Source: Novosphingobium endophyticum (GTDB lineage: Bacteria; Pseudomonadota; Alphaproteobacteria; Sphingomonadales; Sphingomonadaceae). From it: 64,000 nt of DNA. Every line of letters begins with the position of its first letter. Position 1 is the first letter of the stretch. Shown here one piece after another: positions 45,150 to 54,724 of the stretch. Position numbers and translations under genes: made by a program. Where the stretch lies: contig NZ_BMHK01000015.1 in NCBI RefSeq assembly GCF_014640675.1, positions 36,150 to 100,149 of the forward strand. Direction: 5' to 3'. The notes under the pieces are model-generated. The model searched no databases and was not told the origin of the DNA. It saw nothing but the letters and a program-made list of their open reading frames with translations.

Positions 45150-47680
45150 AACGTCGCAAACACGCCGGAGCCGCAGGGCCTGCCATCGACCGGGCAACGG
45201 CGCTCGCCACGTGCCCGCGCGCGACCTACCGCCTCCAGTTTCACGCGGACTTCACTTTTGCCGATGCGGAAACCCTCGTCCCCTATTTCGACGAGCTTGG
45301 CGTCAGTCATGTCTATGCCTCTCCGATCACCACGGCGCGGCGCGGATCGCGGCACGGTTACGACGTGACCGATCCCACCCGCGTCAACCCGGAGCTGGGC
45401 GGCGAAGCGGCGCTGCGGCGCTTGTCCGCTGCCTTGCGCAAGCGCGACATGGGCCTCATCATCGACATCGTCCCCAACCACATGAGCATCGCCGGAGACG
45501 AAAATCCGTGGTGGCATGACGTCCTCGAGAACGGACAGGCGAGCGCCTTCGCCCGCTATTTCGACATAGACTGGAACGCGCCGCTGGTGCTTCCGGTTCT
45601 GGGCAGCCCGTTGCCGGATGCGATTGCGCAGGGCCATGTCCGTCTGGTCGATGCGGGCGGACGGCTGTGCCTGCGGCTCTACGACGAAACGCCTTGTCCA
45701 TTGCGGCCGGACGATCCCGTTCTGGCGATGCCGCGCGGCGACGCCTTGGCCGGCCATGATCCGGGCGAGGAAAGCGGACGCAAGGCGCTCGCCGCGCTCG
45801 CGCAGCGCCAGCACTACCGACTGGCGTACTGGCGGGCCGCCAACGACCAGCTCAACTGGCGGCGGTTCTTCTCGATAAACGAGCTGGCGGCTCTTCGCGT
45901 CGAGGACCCCGACGTATTCGCGGCGACACACGCGCTGGTTTTCCGGCTGTTCGCCGCGGGCGTTATCGACGGCGTGCGGGTGGATCACGTCGATGGTCTG
46001 TCCGACCCGGCGGGCTACTGCCACCGGCTCGTATCGGGCCTGGAAGAAGCTGGTCCAGGGCGCCGGCCCTATGTGGTGGTCGAGAAGATACTTGCTCCGG
46101 GCGAACACCATCCCCGGGATTGGCGCGTCCAGGGCACCAGCGGCTACGATTTCATGCGTGAGGTGACCGCCCTTCTCCACGAACCGGCAGGGCGCGAGCC
46201 GCTCGCCGAGTTGTGGTCCCGGATCAGCGGCAGATCGGCGCGGTTCGAGGATGAGGAGTTCACCGCGCGCCGGCAACTGCTCTCCTGGCAGTTCGAAGGC
46301 CAGCTTCGCGCCTGCGTCGATGCTTTTGCGGCGCTGGCGCATGGCGCGGGGGATCTGGCGTGGATCCCCAAAGCCATGCTGCGCCGGGCCGTGGAGCGCC
46401 TGATATGGGTCTTTCCCGTCTACCGGACTTATGGAACAGGCGTCTCCTCGCCCCCGCAAGACGCTCCCGTCCGGGAGGCCGCCCGCCGCGCCGCGGCGCG
46501 GCACAGTCCTCCCGGCGAAGACGCTGTCGCGGCACTTGTCCTTGACTGGCTGGAAGGGAACGGCCCCGGAAACGCGCGCCTTGCCGCCGAAGCCGTCCGC
46601 AGGTTCCAGCAGCTCTCCTCGCCGATCGCCGCCAAGGCGGTGGAGGACACGGCCTTCTACCGCCACGGCGTGCTGCTTTCGGCCAACGAGGTAGGTTCAG
46701 ACCCCGCGCGCTTTTCCATGCCGATCGCGGATTTCCACGCGGCGATGGCGCGCCGCTGCGCGAAAGAACCGCACGCCATGCTCGCCCTGGCAACGCACGA
46801 TCACAAACGCGGAGCGGATGCGCGCGCCCGTCTTGCGGTGCTTTCGGGCGTACCCGAATTCTGGCGCTCGCACGTTCGGCGATGGATGGAGCTGGCCCGG
46901 CCAGACGCGGCAGGCATAGACCCGGCCGACACGTACATGCTCCTGCAGACGCTCGTGGGTGCCTGGGACGCCAGCGCCCTTGCCAACAGGCCCGAGTTTC
47001 TCGCGCGAGTGCAGGCATGGCAGGAAAAGGCCCTGCGCGAAGCGAAGTTGCGCTCCTCGTGGGTGGCACCCGATCTCGGATACGAGGCCAGGTGCAAGAG
47101 TCTCACGGACGCCCTGTTCGGGTCGGAGCGCCACCGCGAATTTCGGGACAGCTTTGCCCGCTTCATGCAGGCGATCTCGCCAGCGGCAACGGCGAACTCC
47201 ATTGCGCAGACGGCGCTGCAGCTTTCCGTTCCGGGCGTGCCGGATATTTACCAGGGGACCGAACTGCCCGATTTCAGTCTCGTCGACCCGGACAATCGGC
47301 GGCCGGTCGATTTTCTCCGTCGAAGGGACTTGATGGCCTTTACCGAAGATTGCGGGGCCGAAGCGGCGAAGCTCCAGCTGATTTCGCACCTGCTGGCGAT
47401 GCGGCGCGCACGGCCCTCGCTGTTTGCCACCGGCGATTATCGGTCGCTGGAGGTCTCCGGACCTCGGGCCGGCCACGTGGTCGCCTTCGCTCGTCGCGAG
47501 GGCGGATCCAAACTCGTCTGTGCGGTCGCCATTCGCCTCGATCGGGTTCTGGTGGGCGGTTCGGCGCCCTGCCCTTCCCCGCAATGGTGGGACGGGACTT
47601 GCGTGGAAATCGGACCGGGAGAGGCCTTGCAGGCGGCCAGGCTCTTTGCGACGACGACGGCCAGCATCACGCTTTGCTGA
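45146..47680 (+). CDS. treY: malto-oligosyltrehalose synthase
   Basis: 844 residues from ATG 45146. ATYRLQFHADFTFADAETLVPYF and GVSHVYASPITTARRGSRHGYDV are the TreY opening; GVRVDHVDGLSDPAGY has the nucleophile, VVVEKILAPGE the acid and LATHDHKRGADARARL the third acidic site. It converts the reducing end of a glucan chain to a trehalose unit. No terminator is evident in the 70 bp to the convergent glycosyltransferase. Confidence 0.95.
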   Translation: MKRRKHAGAAGPAIDRATALATCPRATYRLQFHADFTFADAETLVPYFDELGVSHVYASPITTARRGSRHGYDVTDPTRVNPELGGEAALRRLSAALRKRDMGLIIDIVPNHMSIAGDENPWWHDVLENGQASAFARYFDIDWNAPLVLPVLGSPLPDAIAQGHVRLVDAGGRLCLRLYDETPCPLRPDDPVLAMPRGDALAGHDPGEESGRKALAALAQRQHYRLAYWRAANDQLNWRRFFSINELAALRVEDPDVFAATHALVFRLFAAGVIDGVRVDHVDGLSDPAGYCHRLVSGLEEAGPGRRPYVVVEKILAPGEHHPRDWRVQGTSGYDFMREVTALLHEPAGREPLAELWSRISGRSARFEDEEFTARRQLLSWQFEGQLRACVDAFAALAHGAGDLAWIPKAMLRRAVERLIWVFPVYRTYGTGVSSPPQDAPVREAARRAAARHSPPGEDAVAALVLDWLEGNGPGNARLAAEAVRRFQQLSSPIAAKAVEDTAFYRHGVLLSANEVGSDPARFSMPIADFHAAMARRCAKEPHAMLALATHDHKRGADARARLAVLSGVPEFWRSHVRRWMELARPDAAGIDPADTYMLLQTLVGAWDASALANRPEFLARVQAWQEKALREAKLRSSWVAPDLGYEARCKSLTDALFGSERHREFRDSFARFMQAISPAATANSIAQTALQLSVPGVPDIYQGTELPDFSLVDPDNRRPVDFLRRRDLMAFTEDCGAEAAKLQLISHLLAMRRARPSLFATGDYRSLEVSGPRAGHVVAFARREGGSKLVCAVAIRLDRVLVGGSAPCPSPQWWDGTCVEIGPGEALQAARLFATTTASITLC

Positions 47681-47750
47681 TCGGAGAGCCAGGCGCATCG
47701 GGAATCCGGGTTGAACCTGATCCGCCTCTGAGCGCGGAGCCGGAGGGCGC

Positions 47751-48884
47751 TCAATCAACGCAAGAGGGCAAGCCTCGCGCGGATTGGCGCTCTTTCAGCA
47801 CACCTTCGTATTGGGTGACCATCGCATCGGCCATGGCCTTGACCGAGTAATCCATGGCGCGGCAGCGCGCTGCGTTGCCGAGCCGGTGGCGGAGATCCGC
47901 ATCGCGCAGGAGCGTTTCGATGGCTTCGACATAGCCATCCTCATCAACGGCATCGATGAAGGTCGCCGCGCCGCCCCACAGTTCGTGAAAACTGGCAATG
48001 TCCGAAAGCACCAGCGGACAACCCGCATGCGCCGCCTCCAGTACGGCCAGGCTGAACGGCTCGAACACCGCCGCCGAGACAAACACGGGCCTCCGCGCGA
48101 GATGCGCCCTTATGGCGCGTTCGGAAAGCTGGCCGAGAACGCGCAGGTGATCGAACCTGGCCTGCTGCCCCCGCGACCCCTTGCTGGTGCCGGCAGCGAT
48201 GAACGGCTCCTGCAGACGCGCCGCCACGCCATCCAGAAGCGCAATGTTTTCCACCTCGTCCCACAACCGCCCGGCCGTAAATGCAAAGGGAGCGCCATGC
48301 TCCAGGCCCGCCGGTAGATGCGGCAACGTTCCGTTGTAAACCACCTCGATCGGCCGATCGACGGCACATGCACTGGCCAGTTCGTCCGCGAAAGCCAACG
48401 TCGGCGCGATCAGGCGATCGCAAGCGACAAGCCCTTCCAGCATCATCTGCCGGCGCCAGGCCATATCGTCATCGCGCTTCCCTGCCCGCGCCCCTACCCG
48501 CGCCCCTGCCCGCCATGTCGACAGGCAGCCGTGCGCGACTCCGATCACCGGCACGGGCCAGTTCCCGGCCGCCGCCAGCATCGGCGTGTTGAGGTGAACG
48601 AGATCACAACTTTCGCGCCGGACAATTTCGGCGAGCGTCGCCGCTGCCGCTTCCATTGACCGGCGATCGGCACCAGCCCCGTCGAGCGGCAGCTCCGCGG
48701 CGACAAGTTTCACGCCATCGAGTACTTCGATCTGCGCGCGCTGCCCATCATCAGGAGCAGGCCCGAACGCGGCAAGCAACACTTGCCAGTCGCGATGAGC
48801 AAGAGCGCCGGCAAGCGTGACAGCGTAGCGCCACAACCCGTCGATCGTATCGGCCGTCATCAGGACTCGCTTCGAAGCCTTCAC
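47751..48884 (-). CDS. glycosyltransferase family 4 protein
   Basis: 377 residues from GTG 48884, with ggaggtg just upstream. VLMTADTIDGLWRYAVTLAGAL fits the N-terminal Rossmann domain; LIAPTLAFADEL, then YNGTLP, and the donor-site region VFEPFSLAVLEAAHAGCPLVLSDIASFHELWGGAATFID with the GT4 E-x7-E pattern. The substrate is unknown. Convergent with treY, it reads toward the trehalose genes and may use or decorate a related glycan. Confidence 0.85.
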   Translation of the reverse strand: MKASKRVLMTADTIDGLWRYAVTLAGALAHRDWQVLLAAFGPAPDDGQRAQIEVLDGVKLVAAELPLDGAGADRRSMEAAAATLAEIVRRESCDLVHLNTPMLAAAGNWPVPVIGVAHGCLSTWRAGARVGARAGKRDDDMAWRRQMMLEGLVACDRLIAPTLAFADELASACAVDRPIEVVYNGTLPHLPAGLEHGAPFAFTAGRLWDEVENIALLDGVAARLQEPFIAAGTSKGSRGQQARFDHLRVLGQLSERAIRAHLARRPVFVSAAVFEPFSLAVLEAAHAGCPLVLSDIASFHELWGGAATFIDAVDEDGYVEAIETLLRDADLRHRLGNAARCRAMDYSVKAMADAMVTQYEGVLKERQSARGLPSCVD

Positions 48885-49276
48885 CAGCGGACACCTCCCT
48901 CGGTCGCCTGGAACGCCGCACACCCGAAACGCGGCCGCGAGAATCTGGCGAAGCGATAACGGACTGCCGGATTAACTCCAAGACATGCAGCATACATGAC
49001 AACTACTTTGCTCAATACTACAGCTACTAAACAAAGCCTGATGTTGAAAGTAAATTAAATGTTCCGCAAAAAACATCGTCCCACCCGTCAACTCCGATCC
49101 TCCGAGAAAGGTTCCCGCTTCACCAGCGCCTTGCGACCGAGGGGGCCGACAAGGCATCCGGCAAACCAGGCACCCGGAACCGTCAGCGGTATCGTCGACG
49201 AGCCGGAGGCATTTGAGCGCTCCATGGGGCCGCTGGGGAGCTGGAACAATTCCTGGTCGCGCGGCTTTTTGTTCAC
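48885..49276. promoter_or_regulatory. 392-bp divergent intergenic region
   Basis: Unusually AT-rich in its middle (48990-49075: runs such as aaagtaaattaaatg) compared with the genes around it. It should carry promoters for the glycosyltransferase (minus) and the SDR/GH15 pair (plus). Frames crossing it have no family features. Confidence 0.5.
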
Positions 49277-50281
49277 GTGCGAAGTAACCTTAGACCTGTC
49301 GTCGTCATTACCGGTGCCTCGGCCGGAGTGGGCCGCGCGGTGGTGCGCCGCTTTGCCCGCGACGGAGCGCGGATCGGCCTGATCGCGCGGGGCATGGAAG
49401 GCCTGGAAGCCACCGCGAGAGAAGTACGCGAGGCTGGCGGGGAAGCGCTGGTCCTGCCCGCCGACGTATCCGATGCGCAGGCGGTGGAAGACGCGGCCGA
49501 GCGCGCGGAGAGGCACTTCGGCCCCCTCGACATCTGGATCAACGACGCCTTCGCGGGTGTGCTCTCTCCGTTCATGGACATGAGCCTGGAGGATTATGTG
49601 CGCGTCACCGAAGTGACGTATCTTGGCCAGGTTTACGGCACCCATGCCGCGCTGAAGCGAATGCTTCCCCGCAACCGGGGCGCAATCGTGCTGGTCGGCT
49701 CTGCCCTTGCCTATCGCGGCATACCGCTGCAGTCCGCCTATTGCGGCGCAAAACACGCCATACAGGGCTTCCAGGATTCGATCCGCGCGGAACTGATTCA
49801 TGCCGGCTCGAAGGTTCACGTCACGATGGTGCAGCTTCCGGGCGTGAACACGCCGCAGTTCGACTGGATCCGCACGACGCTGCCCCGCAAACCAAGACCG
49901 GCGAGCGCGCCCTATCAGCCCGAAGTGGCCGCCGAAGCCATCCATTGGGCCGCGCATCACCGCCGCAAGTCGTTGCAACTGGGCTGGCCGACGCTGGCGG
50001 CGATATGGGGTGACCGCTTTGCCTCCCCGCTTCTGGACCGCTATCTTGCCCGCACTGCCATTTCCGGCCAGCAGGACAAGGAGCCGGTGTCTCCCGACCG
50101 CCGCGACAATCTCTATTCCCCGGTGCCGGGAGACTTCGGCGCGCATGGCCGCTTCGATGACAAGGCCCGCAAGCGCAGTTCCCAGTTCTGGCTGAGCCGG
50201 CACCGGACATCGCTGGCACTGGGCGCGGCAACTGCACTAGCTGGTGTCGGCGCGGCCTTCTGGACCCTGCGCAGCAGATGA
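49277..50281 (+). CDS. SDR family oxidoreductase with C-terminal tail
   Basis: 334 residues. The NAD(P)-binding motif ITGASAGVGRAVV, catalytic Ser in LVGSALAYRG and YCGAK show a classical short-chain dehydrogenase. After about residue 240 there is an extension ending in a hydrophobic stretch (SLALGAATALAGVGAAFW) that could anchor it to a membrane. Substrate unknown. The stop overlaps the GH15 start (ATGA). Confidence 0.88.
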   Translation: MRSNLRPVVVITGASAGVGRAVVRRFARDGARIGLIARGMEGLEATAREVREAGGEALVLPADVSDAQAVEDAAERAERHFGPLDIWINDAFAGVLSPFMDMSLEDYVRVTEVTYLGQVYGTHAALKRMLPRNRGAIVLVGSALAYRGIPLQSAYCGAKHAIQGFQDSIRAELIHAGSKVHVTMVQLPGVNTPQFDWIRTTLPRKPRPASAPYQPEVAAEAIHWAAHHRRKSLQLGWPTLAAIWGDRFASPLLDRYLARTAISGQQDKEPVSPDRRDNLYSPVPGDFGAHGRFDDKARKRSSQFWLSRHRTSLALGAATALAGVGAAFWTLRSR

Positions 50282-52098
50282 GCGGCCGCAACAGCATCGA
50301 CGGCTACGCCATTATCGCCGACGGAGAAACCGGCGCGCTCATCGGCCGAGATGCGACGATCGAATGGCTCTGCTTCCCGCGCTTCGATTCGGAGGCATGC
50401 TTCGCTTCGCTACTCGGTACACGTGACAACGGTTGCTGGGCGCTTGCTCCGGTGACGCCGGTGCTCAAACAATCACGCCGCTATCGCGACAACACGCTGA
50501 TCCTCGAAACAGATATGGAAACCCGGACCGGAAAAGTCCGGATCATCGATTTCATGCCGATACGCGGCGAGGCCCCGGACATCGTGCGCATCGTCGAAGG
50601 CATTGCGGGCGAGGTCGAGATGGCCAGCGAACTGATCCTGCGCTTTGACTATGGCCGACTGCACCCCCTTGTGGAGCTGCAGGACCAATGCAATGCTCTG
50701 GCCGTGGCCGGGCCCGACGGCGTGGCGCTGAGTTTTGACGCCGGCATCGAGTTCGCCGATCGCCGGCTTTCCAGCAGGTTCACGGCGCGCGAAGGCAGTC
50801 GGACGACGTTCGTTCTGACCTGGTACGCATCGCACCTGCCTCCTCCTCGCCACGTCGTGCCCGAACAGTCCCTGGCGGATACCGAGCAGGAATGGAAAAG
50901 CTGGACCAATCGCATAGACTATAGGGGCAGTCACCGGGACGCCGTCATACGTTCGCTGATCACGCTCAAGGCGCTCGTGCACCGGCCTACCGGCGGCATG
51001 GTCGCGGCCCTGACCACCTCCATTCCCGAACGACCCGAGGGATCGCGCAATTGGGACTATCGATATTGCTGGCTGCGCGACGCCACTTTCACTCTGCTGG
51101 CATTCACCCACTTCGGCCTGCACAAGGAAGCACGGGACTGGATCGCCTGGCTCGAGCGCGCGATCTGCGGCGATCCGATCGAAATGCAGCCATTCTTCGG
51201 CATCGATGGATACCGGCGGCTGCCGGAATGGGAGGTCGAGTGGTTGCCGGGTTTCAATCAGGCCCGGCCCGTCCGCATCGGCAACGGCGCGGCGCACCAA
51301 TTGCAGCTCGATGTCTTCGGTCAGGTGATCGACGCGCTCTTCCAGGCGTTCAGCACCGAGAAAATCTGTGCGCCCCAGCCCGGGGACGACCTGATCACAC
51401 GGCTTGCGGACAAGCTTGAAGAGGTCTGGGAGAAGCCCGACGCCGGCATCTGGGAAAGCCGGGGCAGACCGGCCCATCACACGTATTCGAAAGTCATGTG
51501 CTGGGTCGGCTTCGACAGGGCAGCCGCATGGCACGACGATCACGACAAGGAGCGCGCCGCCCATTTCCGCCAACTGGCCGCTCGGGTTTATGATATGGTC
51601 ATGGCCGAAGGGTTCGATGCCGGGCGCAATACGTTCGTCGCTGAGTTCGGCCATACACGCCTCGACGCCGCGCTACTGCGACTGCCGCTCGTTGGCTTCA
51701 TAGAGGCCCGAGATCCGCGCATGATCGGGACCGTCGCCGCAATCGAGGAAGAACTGCTTTGCAACGATGGGCTGGTGCGGCGCTACCTTCCCGAAGAAAC
51801 TGATGATGGAGTTGGCGGCCAGGAAGGTGCATTCGTGGCCGCATGCTTCTGGCTTTCCGAGATCTATCACCTGCAAGGCCGCAGGGCCGATGCCGATGCC
51901 CTGTTCGAACAAACTTTGGCTTGCGCCAACGATCTGGGCCTGCTCGCGGAGGAACTGTCCATCGAAGGGGAGCCGCGCCAGTTGGGGAACTTTCCGCAGG
52001 GCCTGTCACATCTTGCCCTGATCATGGCCGCCCAGCAGCTATGCGAACCCGAGCACCCGGCCCGCGAGCGCAAGGCGCGGTCGCAGGACGCGGCATGA
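50278..52098 (+). CDS. glycoside hydrolase family 15 (trehalase/glucoamylase-like)
   Basis: 606 residues. N-terminal beta domain (IDGYAIIADGETGALIGRDATIEWLCFPRFDS) and an (alpha/alpha)6 domain: SRNWDYRYCWLRDATFTLLA, YSKVMCWVGFDRAAA, with Glu in NDGLVRRYLPEETDDG and GQEGAFVAACFWL as the second acid. Bacterial members act on trehalose or alpha-glucans. Given the neighbouring tre and glg genes, trehalose breakdown is likely but not proven by sequence. Confidence 0.9.
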   Translation: MSGRNSIDGYAIIADGETGALIGRDATIEWLCFPRFDSEACFASLLGTRDNGCWALAPVTPVLKQSRRYRDNTLILETDMETRTGKVRIIDFMPIRGEAPDIVRIVEGIAGEVEMASELILRFDYGRLHPLVELQDQCNALAVAGPDGVALSFDAGIEFADRRLSSRFTAREGSRTTFVLTWYASHLPPPRHVVPEQSLADTEQEWKSWTNRIDYRGSHRDAVIRSLITLKALVHRPTGGMVAALTTSIPERPEGSRNWDYRYCWLRDATFTLLAFTHFGLHKEARDWIAWLERAICGDPIEMQPFFGIDGYRRLPEWEVEWLPGFNQARPVRIGNGAAHQLQLDVFGQVIDALFQAFSTEKICAPQPGDDLITRLADKLEEVWEKPDAGIWESRGRPAHHTYSKVMCWVGFDRAAAWHDDHDKERAAHFRQLAARVYDMVMAEGFDAGRNTFVAEFGHTRLDAALLRLPLVGFIEARDPRMIGTVAAIEEELLCNDGLVRRYLPEETDDGVGGQEGAFVAACFWLSEIYHLQGRRADADALFEQTLACANDLGLLAEELSIEGEPRQLGNFPQGLSHLALIMAAQQLCEPEHPARERKARSQDAA

Positions 52099-52193
52099 TG
52101 CTTCACGGTCTGCGCGTGACAAGGTCGCCCGCGATCAACAGAATTTCCATACCCTGATTGCCAATCGCCGGATCGATCGCTCGCCCCGAAAGT

Positions 52194-52910
52194 TCAGCGG
52201 CAGACAGTCCAACCGCCAATACGCCGCGCCTGGTCGAGATGGAGGTGATCGGCGTGTCCAGCATCATATTCGGGTGAGAGCACGGTCGCAAAACTGCGGC
52301 ACGCATTGTTGCCTACGGCATGGAGGAAAGTGGCGGCGCTACCCGCTCCGTACCAGTCGGAGCGGACACTTATCCTGCGTCCGTCGGCAAGTACAAAGGC
52401 AGCGATATCGATTGCATTGCCGCTGGCGTGCTCGCTCCAGTTTCCTTCCTTTCCTCCTATGCGTCGGCAATTGGCCGTTCCCAAATGCTCGATCCGCACC
52501 ACTCTCGAACCCAGTATCGCTTCCGCCTCAGGCTGCACCCCATGTTGCAGCCACCAGGCGAGCCCGGCATCGACCGCGCAGGTCGCCTGGGCGCCGCGCG
52601 GCGCGAGCGTCACATCGGCCCGGGCCGGTGTTCCCAGAATCTGACGATCCGCTCGCCGGCAAGCGCCTTCGCCAACAGGAGGAAGCGGTTCGACCGTGAT
52701 GCCGCTACGAGCGAGGAAGGCGCGACATTCCGCCAGGTTTTCGCGCAAGTCGGCGAACTTGCGACCCGTGGCCCAACCCGGAGGATCAGCAAGCCTTAGC
52801 GGCGCCCAGGGATTGTGCCCGGGGTGATGATGCAGCCACTCGCGCCCGGCGAGCACGCCGCAGGCTACGAGCAGCAGGACGAGGGCAAAGCGGTCCAGCG
52901 AGAAGGGCAT
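52194..52910 (-). CDS. extensin-like family protein
   Basis: 238 residues. One N-terminal membrane segment or signal (FALVLLLVACGVLAG); then the extensin-like C domain of bacterial proteins: LARSGITVEPLPP, CAVDAGLAWWL, LGTANCRRI, SEHASGNAIDIAAFVLADG and AGHADHLHLD. The SEHASGNAIDI and HADHLHLD motifs give a peptidase-like metal site, so a cell-wall role is likely. ATG 52910 places the signal at the start. The ribosome-binding site is weak. Confidence 0.85.
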   Translation of the reverse strand: MPFSLDRFALVLLLVACGVLAGREWLHHHPGHNPWAPLRLADPPGWATGRKFADLRENLAECRAFLARSGITVEPLPPVGEGACRRADRQILGTPARADVTLAPRGAQATCAVDAGLAWWLQHGVQPEAEAILGSRVVRIEHLGTANCRRIGGKEGNWSEHASGNAIDIAAFVLADGRRISVRSDWYGAGSAATFLHAVGNNACRSFATVLSPEYDAGHADHLHLDQARRIGGWTVCR

Positions 52911-53230
52911 GCAAGGGAGAAATCCTGCCCCGGCGTTTCGTTTCACTCAGGCAAAATCAAGCGGGCCGAGGATCGCAAAGCGGGTCGCTGAACGACGGGC
53001 TTCCTCGCGCTGGAAGGGCGGCGAACAGCGAAACGCCTGGCCCAAACCGGCCCCCCGAGCGACACGGTTCATCTCAGGGTCGGAACCCAGAGGCCCAATT
53101 CCGCGCTCTCTGTATATCCTCCGTCAACCCCACGAATGGAGACCGGGGTCCGGTTTACGTCGGGGTAAGGCCGGAAATTCGAAAAGGCCGGCCATGCCCC
53201 GGCCGTTGTCTGAGTTTGGGAGAACAGATC
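52911..53230. other. 320 bp intergenic, no gene recognised
   Basis: Divergent region between the extensin-like gene and the small protein at 53231. GGAAC occurs at 53082 but without CGTT at the EcfG spacing. No palindrome stands out. Confidence 0.45.
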
Positions 53231-53527
53231 ATGCAACACGTGATTGCGTACTTTGCGACGAGGGAGGCCGCTGACATTGCCACCGAACACCTTGTCCAGG
53301 AGCATGGCATCGGCAGGCCGGACATTTTCCTGCAGCCGGCAGGTAACGAAAACAGCGAGGGTCAAAGGCCCTCGGGAGGAGACTCCGGCGCCGTTGCGCC
53401 TGGCACGGTCACACGCCATGATGGCGCGATCGGTTCCGCGATCGAACTTTCGGTCGATGTGGATGACGCGAAGGCGCCTTCGATCCGTAAGGTTCTCGAG
53501 CAGGCTGGCGCCAACGTCCGCGCCTGA
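53231..53527 (+). CDS. small hypothetical protein
   Basis: 98 residues: MQHVIAYFATREAADIATEHLVQEHGI, a flexible Gly/Ser-rich middle and AIELSVDVDDAKAPSIRKVLEQAGANVRA. The ends look like a ferredoxin-like beta-alpha-beta fold resembling glycine-zipper-free stress proteins of the same size, but I do not recognise the family. The purine-rich gggagaac upstream supports this start. It stands alone. Confidence 0.65.
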   Translation: MQHVIAYFATREAADIATEHLVQEHGIGRPDIFLQPAGNENSEGQRPSGGDSGAVAPGTVTRHDGAIGSAIELSVDVDDAKAPSIRKVLEQAGANVRA

Positions 53528-53665
53528 GTGCGGGGAGCAGCTGGTTCACCGTGCGCTGCAAAACCAAAAGACCAGATTCCACTCAGTCGCTCCACGCAAC
53601 CGTGACACTTGCTGCGGGTTGATGCGTTTCCGCATGTAATCAACGCCTGCGGCGGGAAACGGGAG

Positions 53666-54721
53666 ATGAGCATGCCGGAGTCCGGGAGGCACCGCCTCTT
53701 CGTGGAAAGACTGCTGATCGTGGCAGTCGTTGGCCTTATCGCGGCGGTGCTGTGGTCCCTCAGGATCTTGCTGGTGGTTGTCGTCGGCGCCGTCGTCATA
53801 GCCGTGCTGCTTCGCACTGTCGCGGACCCGATCAGCCGCTACACCGGCCTCGGCCCCCGGCTCGCCACGCTTGGTGCAATACTTCTTGTCGCGTTGATCG
53901 CAGGTTGCGCCATCTGGCTGTTCGGGTCGACCGTGGCCAGCCAGTTCGCCCACCTGAGCGAAACCATTCCCACGTCATGGAACGAGCTCAGCCGGCGAAT
54001 TGGCCAACTGCCCTTCGGCAACCAGCTGCTGGCCGCGATGAAGCAGGGCCTGGACTTGCCCACCCTGGTCCCCAAGATCGTCAACCTGGCTGGCAATGCC
54101 GCCACTACCCTGATCCTGATAGTGTTCGGCGCAATCTTCTTTGCGGCACAACCCCGGCTCTACACCCGGGGGCTGGTGATGCTCGCCCCGCCTGACCGCA
54201 GGCACCTGGTGTCGGTATCGCTTGAGGATTCCGGCCGCGCGCTGCGGTTGTGGCTTCTGGGGCAGCTCATCTCAATGATCGTGGTCGGCTTGCTAACGGG
54301 TGTGGGACTGTGGCTCGCCGGGGTGCCCTCGGCGATGGCGCTCGGCCTGATTTCGGGCCTTACCGAAGGGGTTCCCTATCTCGGACCGATTGTCGGCGCC
54401 ATACCCGGTCTTCTCCTTGCCCTTACCGAAGGACCAGAAACCGCCCTGTGGGCTCTGGTGGTTTACGTCGCGGTCCAGCAGATCGAGGGCAATACCCTCG
54501 TACCGATCATCCATCGCGAGCTGGTAAGCCTGCCCCCCGCGCTTACCCTGTTCTGGATTGTCGCTGCAGGTTTCCTCTTCGGTATAATCGGGCTCATCTT
54601 TGCCGCGCCGATGCTCGTCGTGATCTACGTACTGGTCAAACGCCTATACATCCGCGAGGCGCTGAACACCGACACTCCGCTGCCCGGCGAACCCGCGGAC
54701 GAGAAAAGCGGCCCAGGTTAG
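53666..54721 (+). CDS. AI-2E family transporter (PerM-like)
   Basis: 351 residues with about eight membrane segments. LSETIPTSWNELSRRIGQLP is the periplasmic part, VFGAIFFAAQPRLYTRG, then GQLISMIVVGLLTGVGLWLAGVP, ISGLTEGVPYLGPIVGAIPGLLLAL, and IEGNTLVPIIHRELVSLPPALTLFW, the family's most conserved stretch. The true substrate is rarely known; not evidence for AI-2 signalling here. ATG 53666 has gggag in front. Confidence 0.9.
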   Translation: MSMPESGRHRLFVERLLIVAVVGLIAAVLWSLRILLVVVVGAVVIAVLLRTVADPISRYTGLGPRLATLGAILLVALIAGCAIWLFGSTVASQFAHLSETIPTSWNELSRRIGQLPFGNQLLAAMKQGLDLPTLVPKIVNLAGNAATTLILIVFGAIFFAAQPRLYTRGLVMLAPPDRRHLVSVSLEDSGRALRLWLLGQLISMIVVGLLTGVGLWLAGVPSAMALGLISGLTEGVPYLGPIVGAIPGLLLALTEGPETALWALVVYVAVQQIEGNTLVPIIHRELVSLPPALTLFWIVAAGFLFGIIGLIFAAPMLVVIYVLVKRLYIREALNTDTPLPGEPADEKSGPG

Positions 54722-54724
54722 CCG

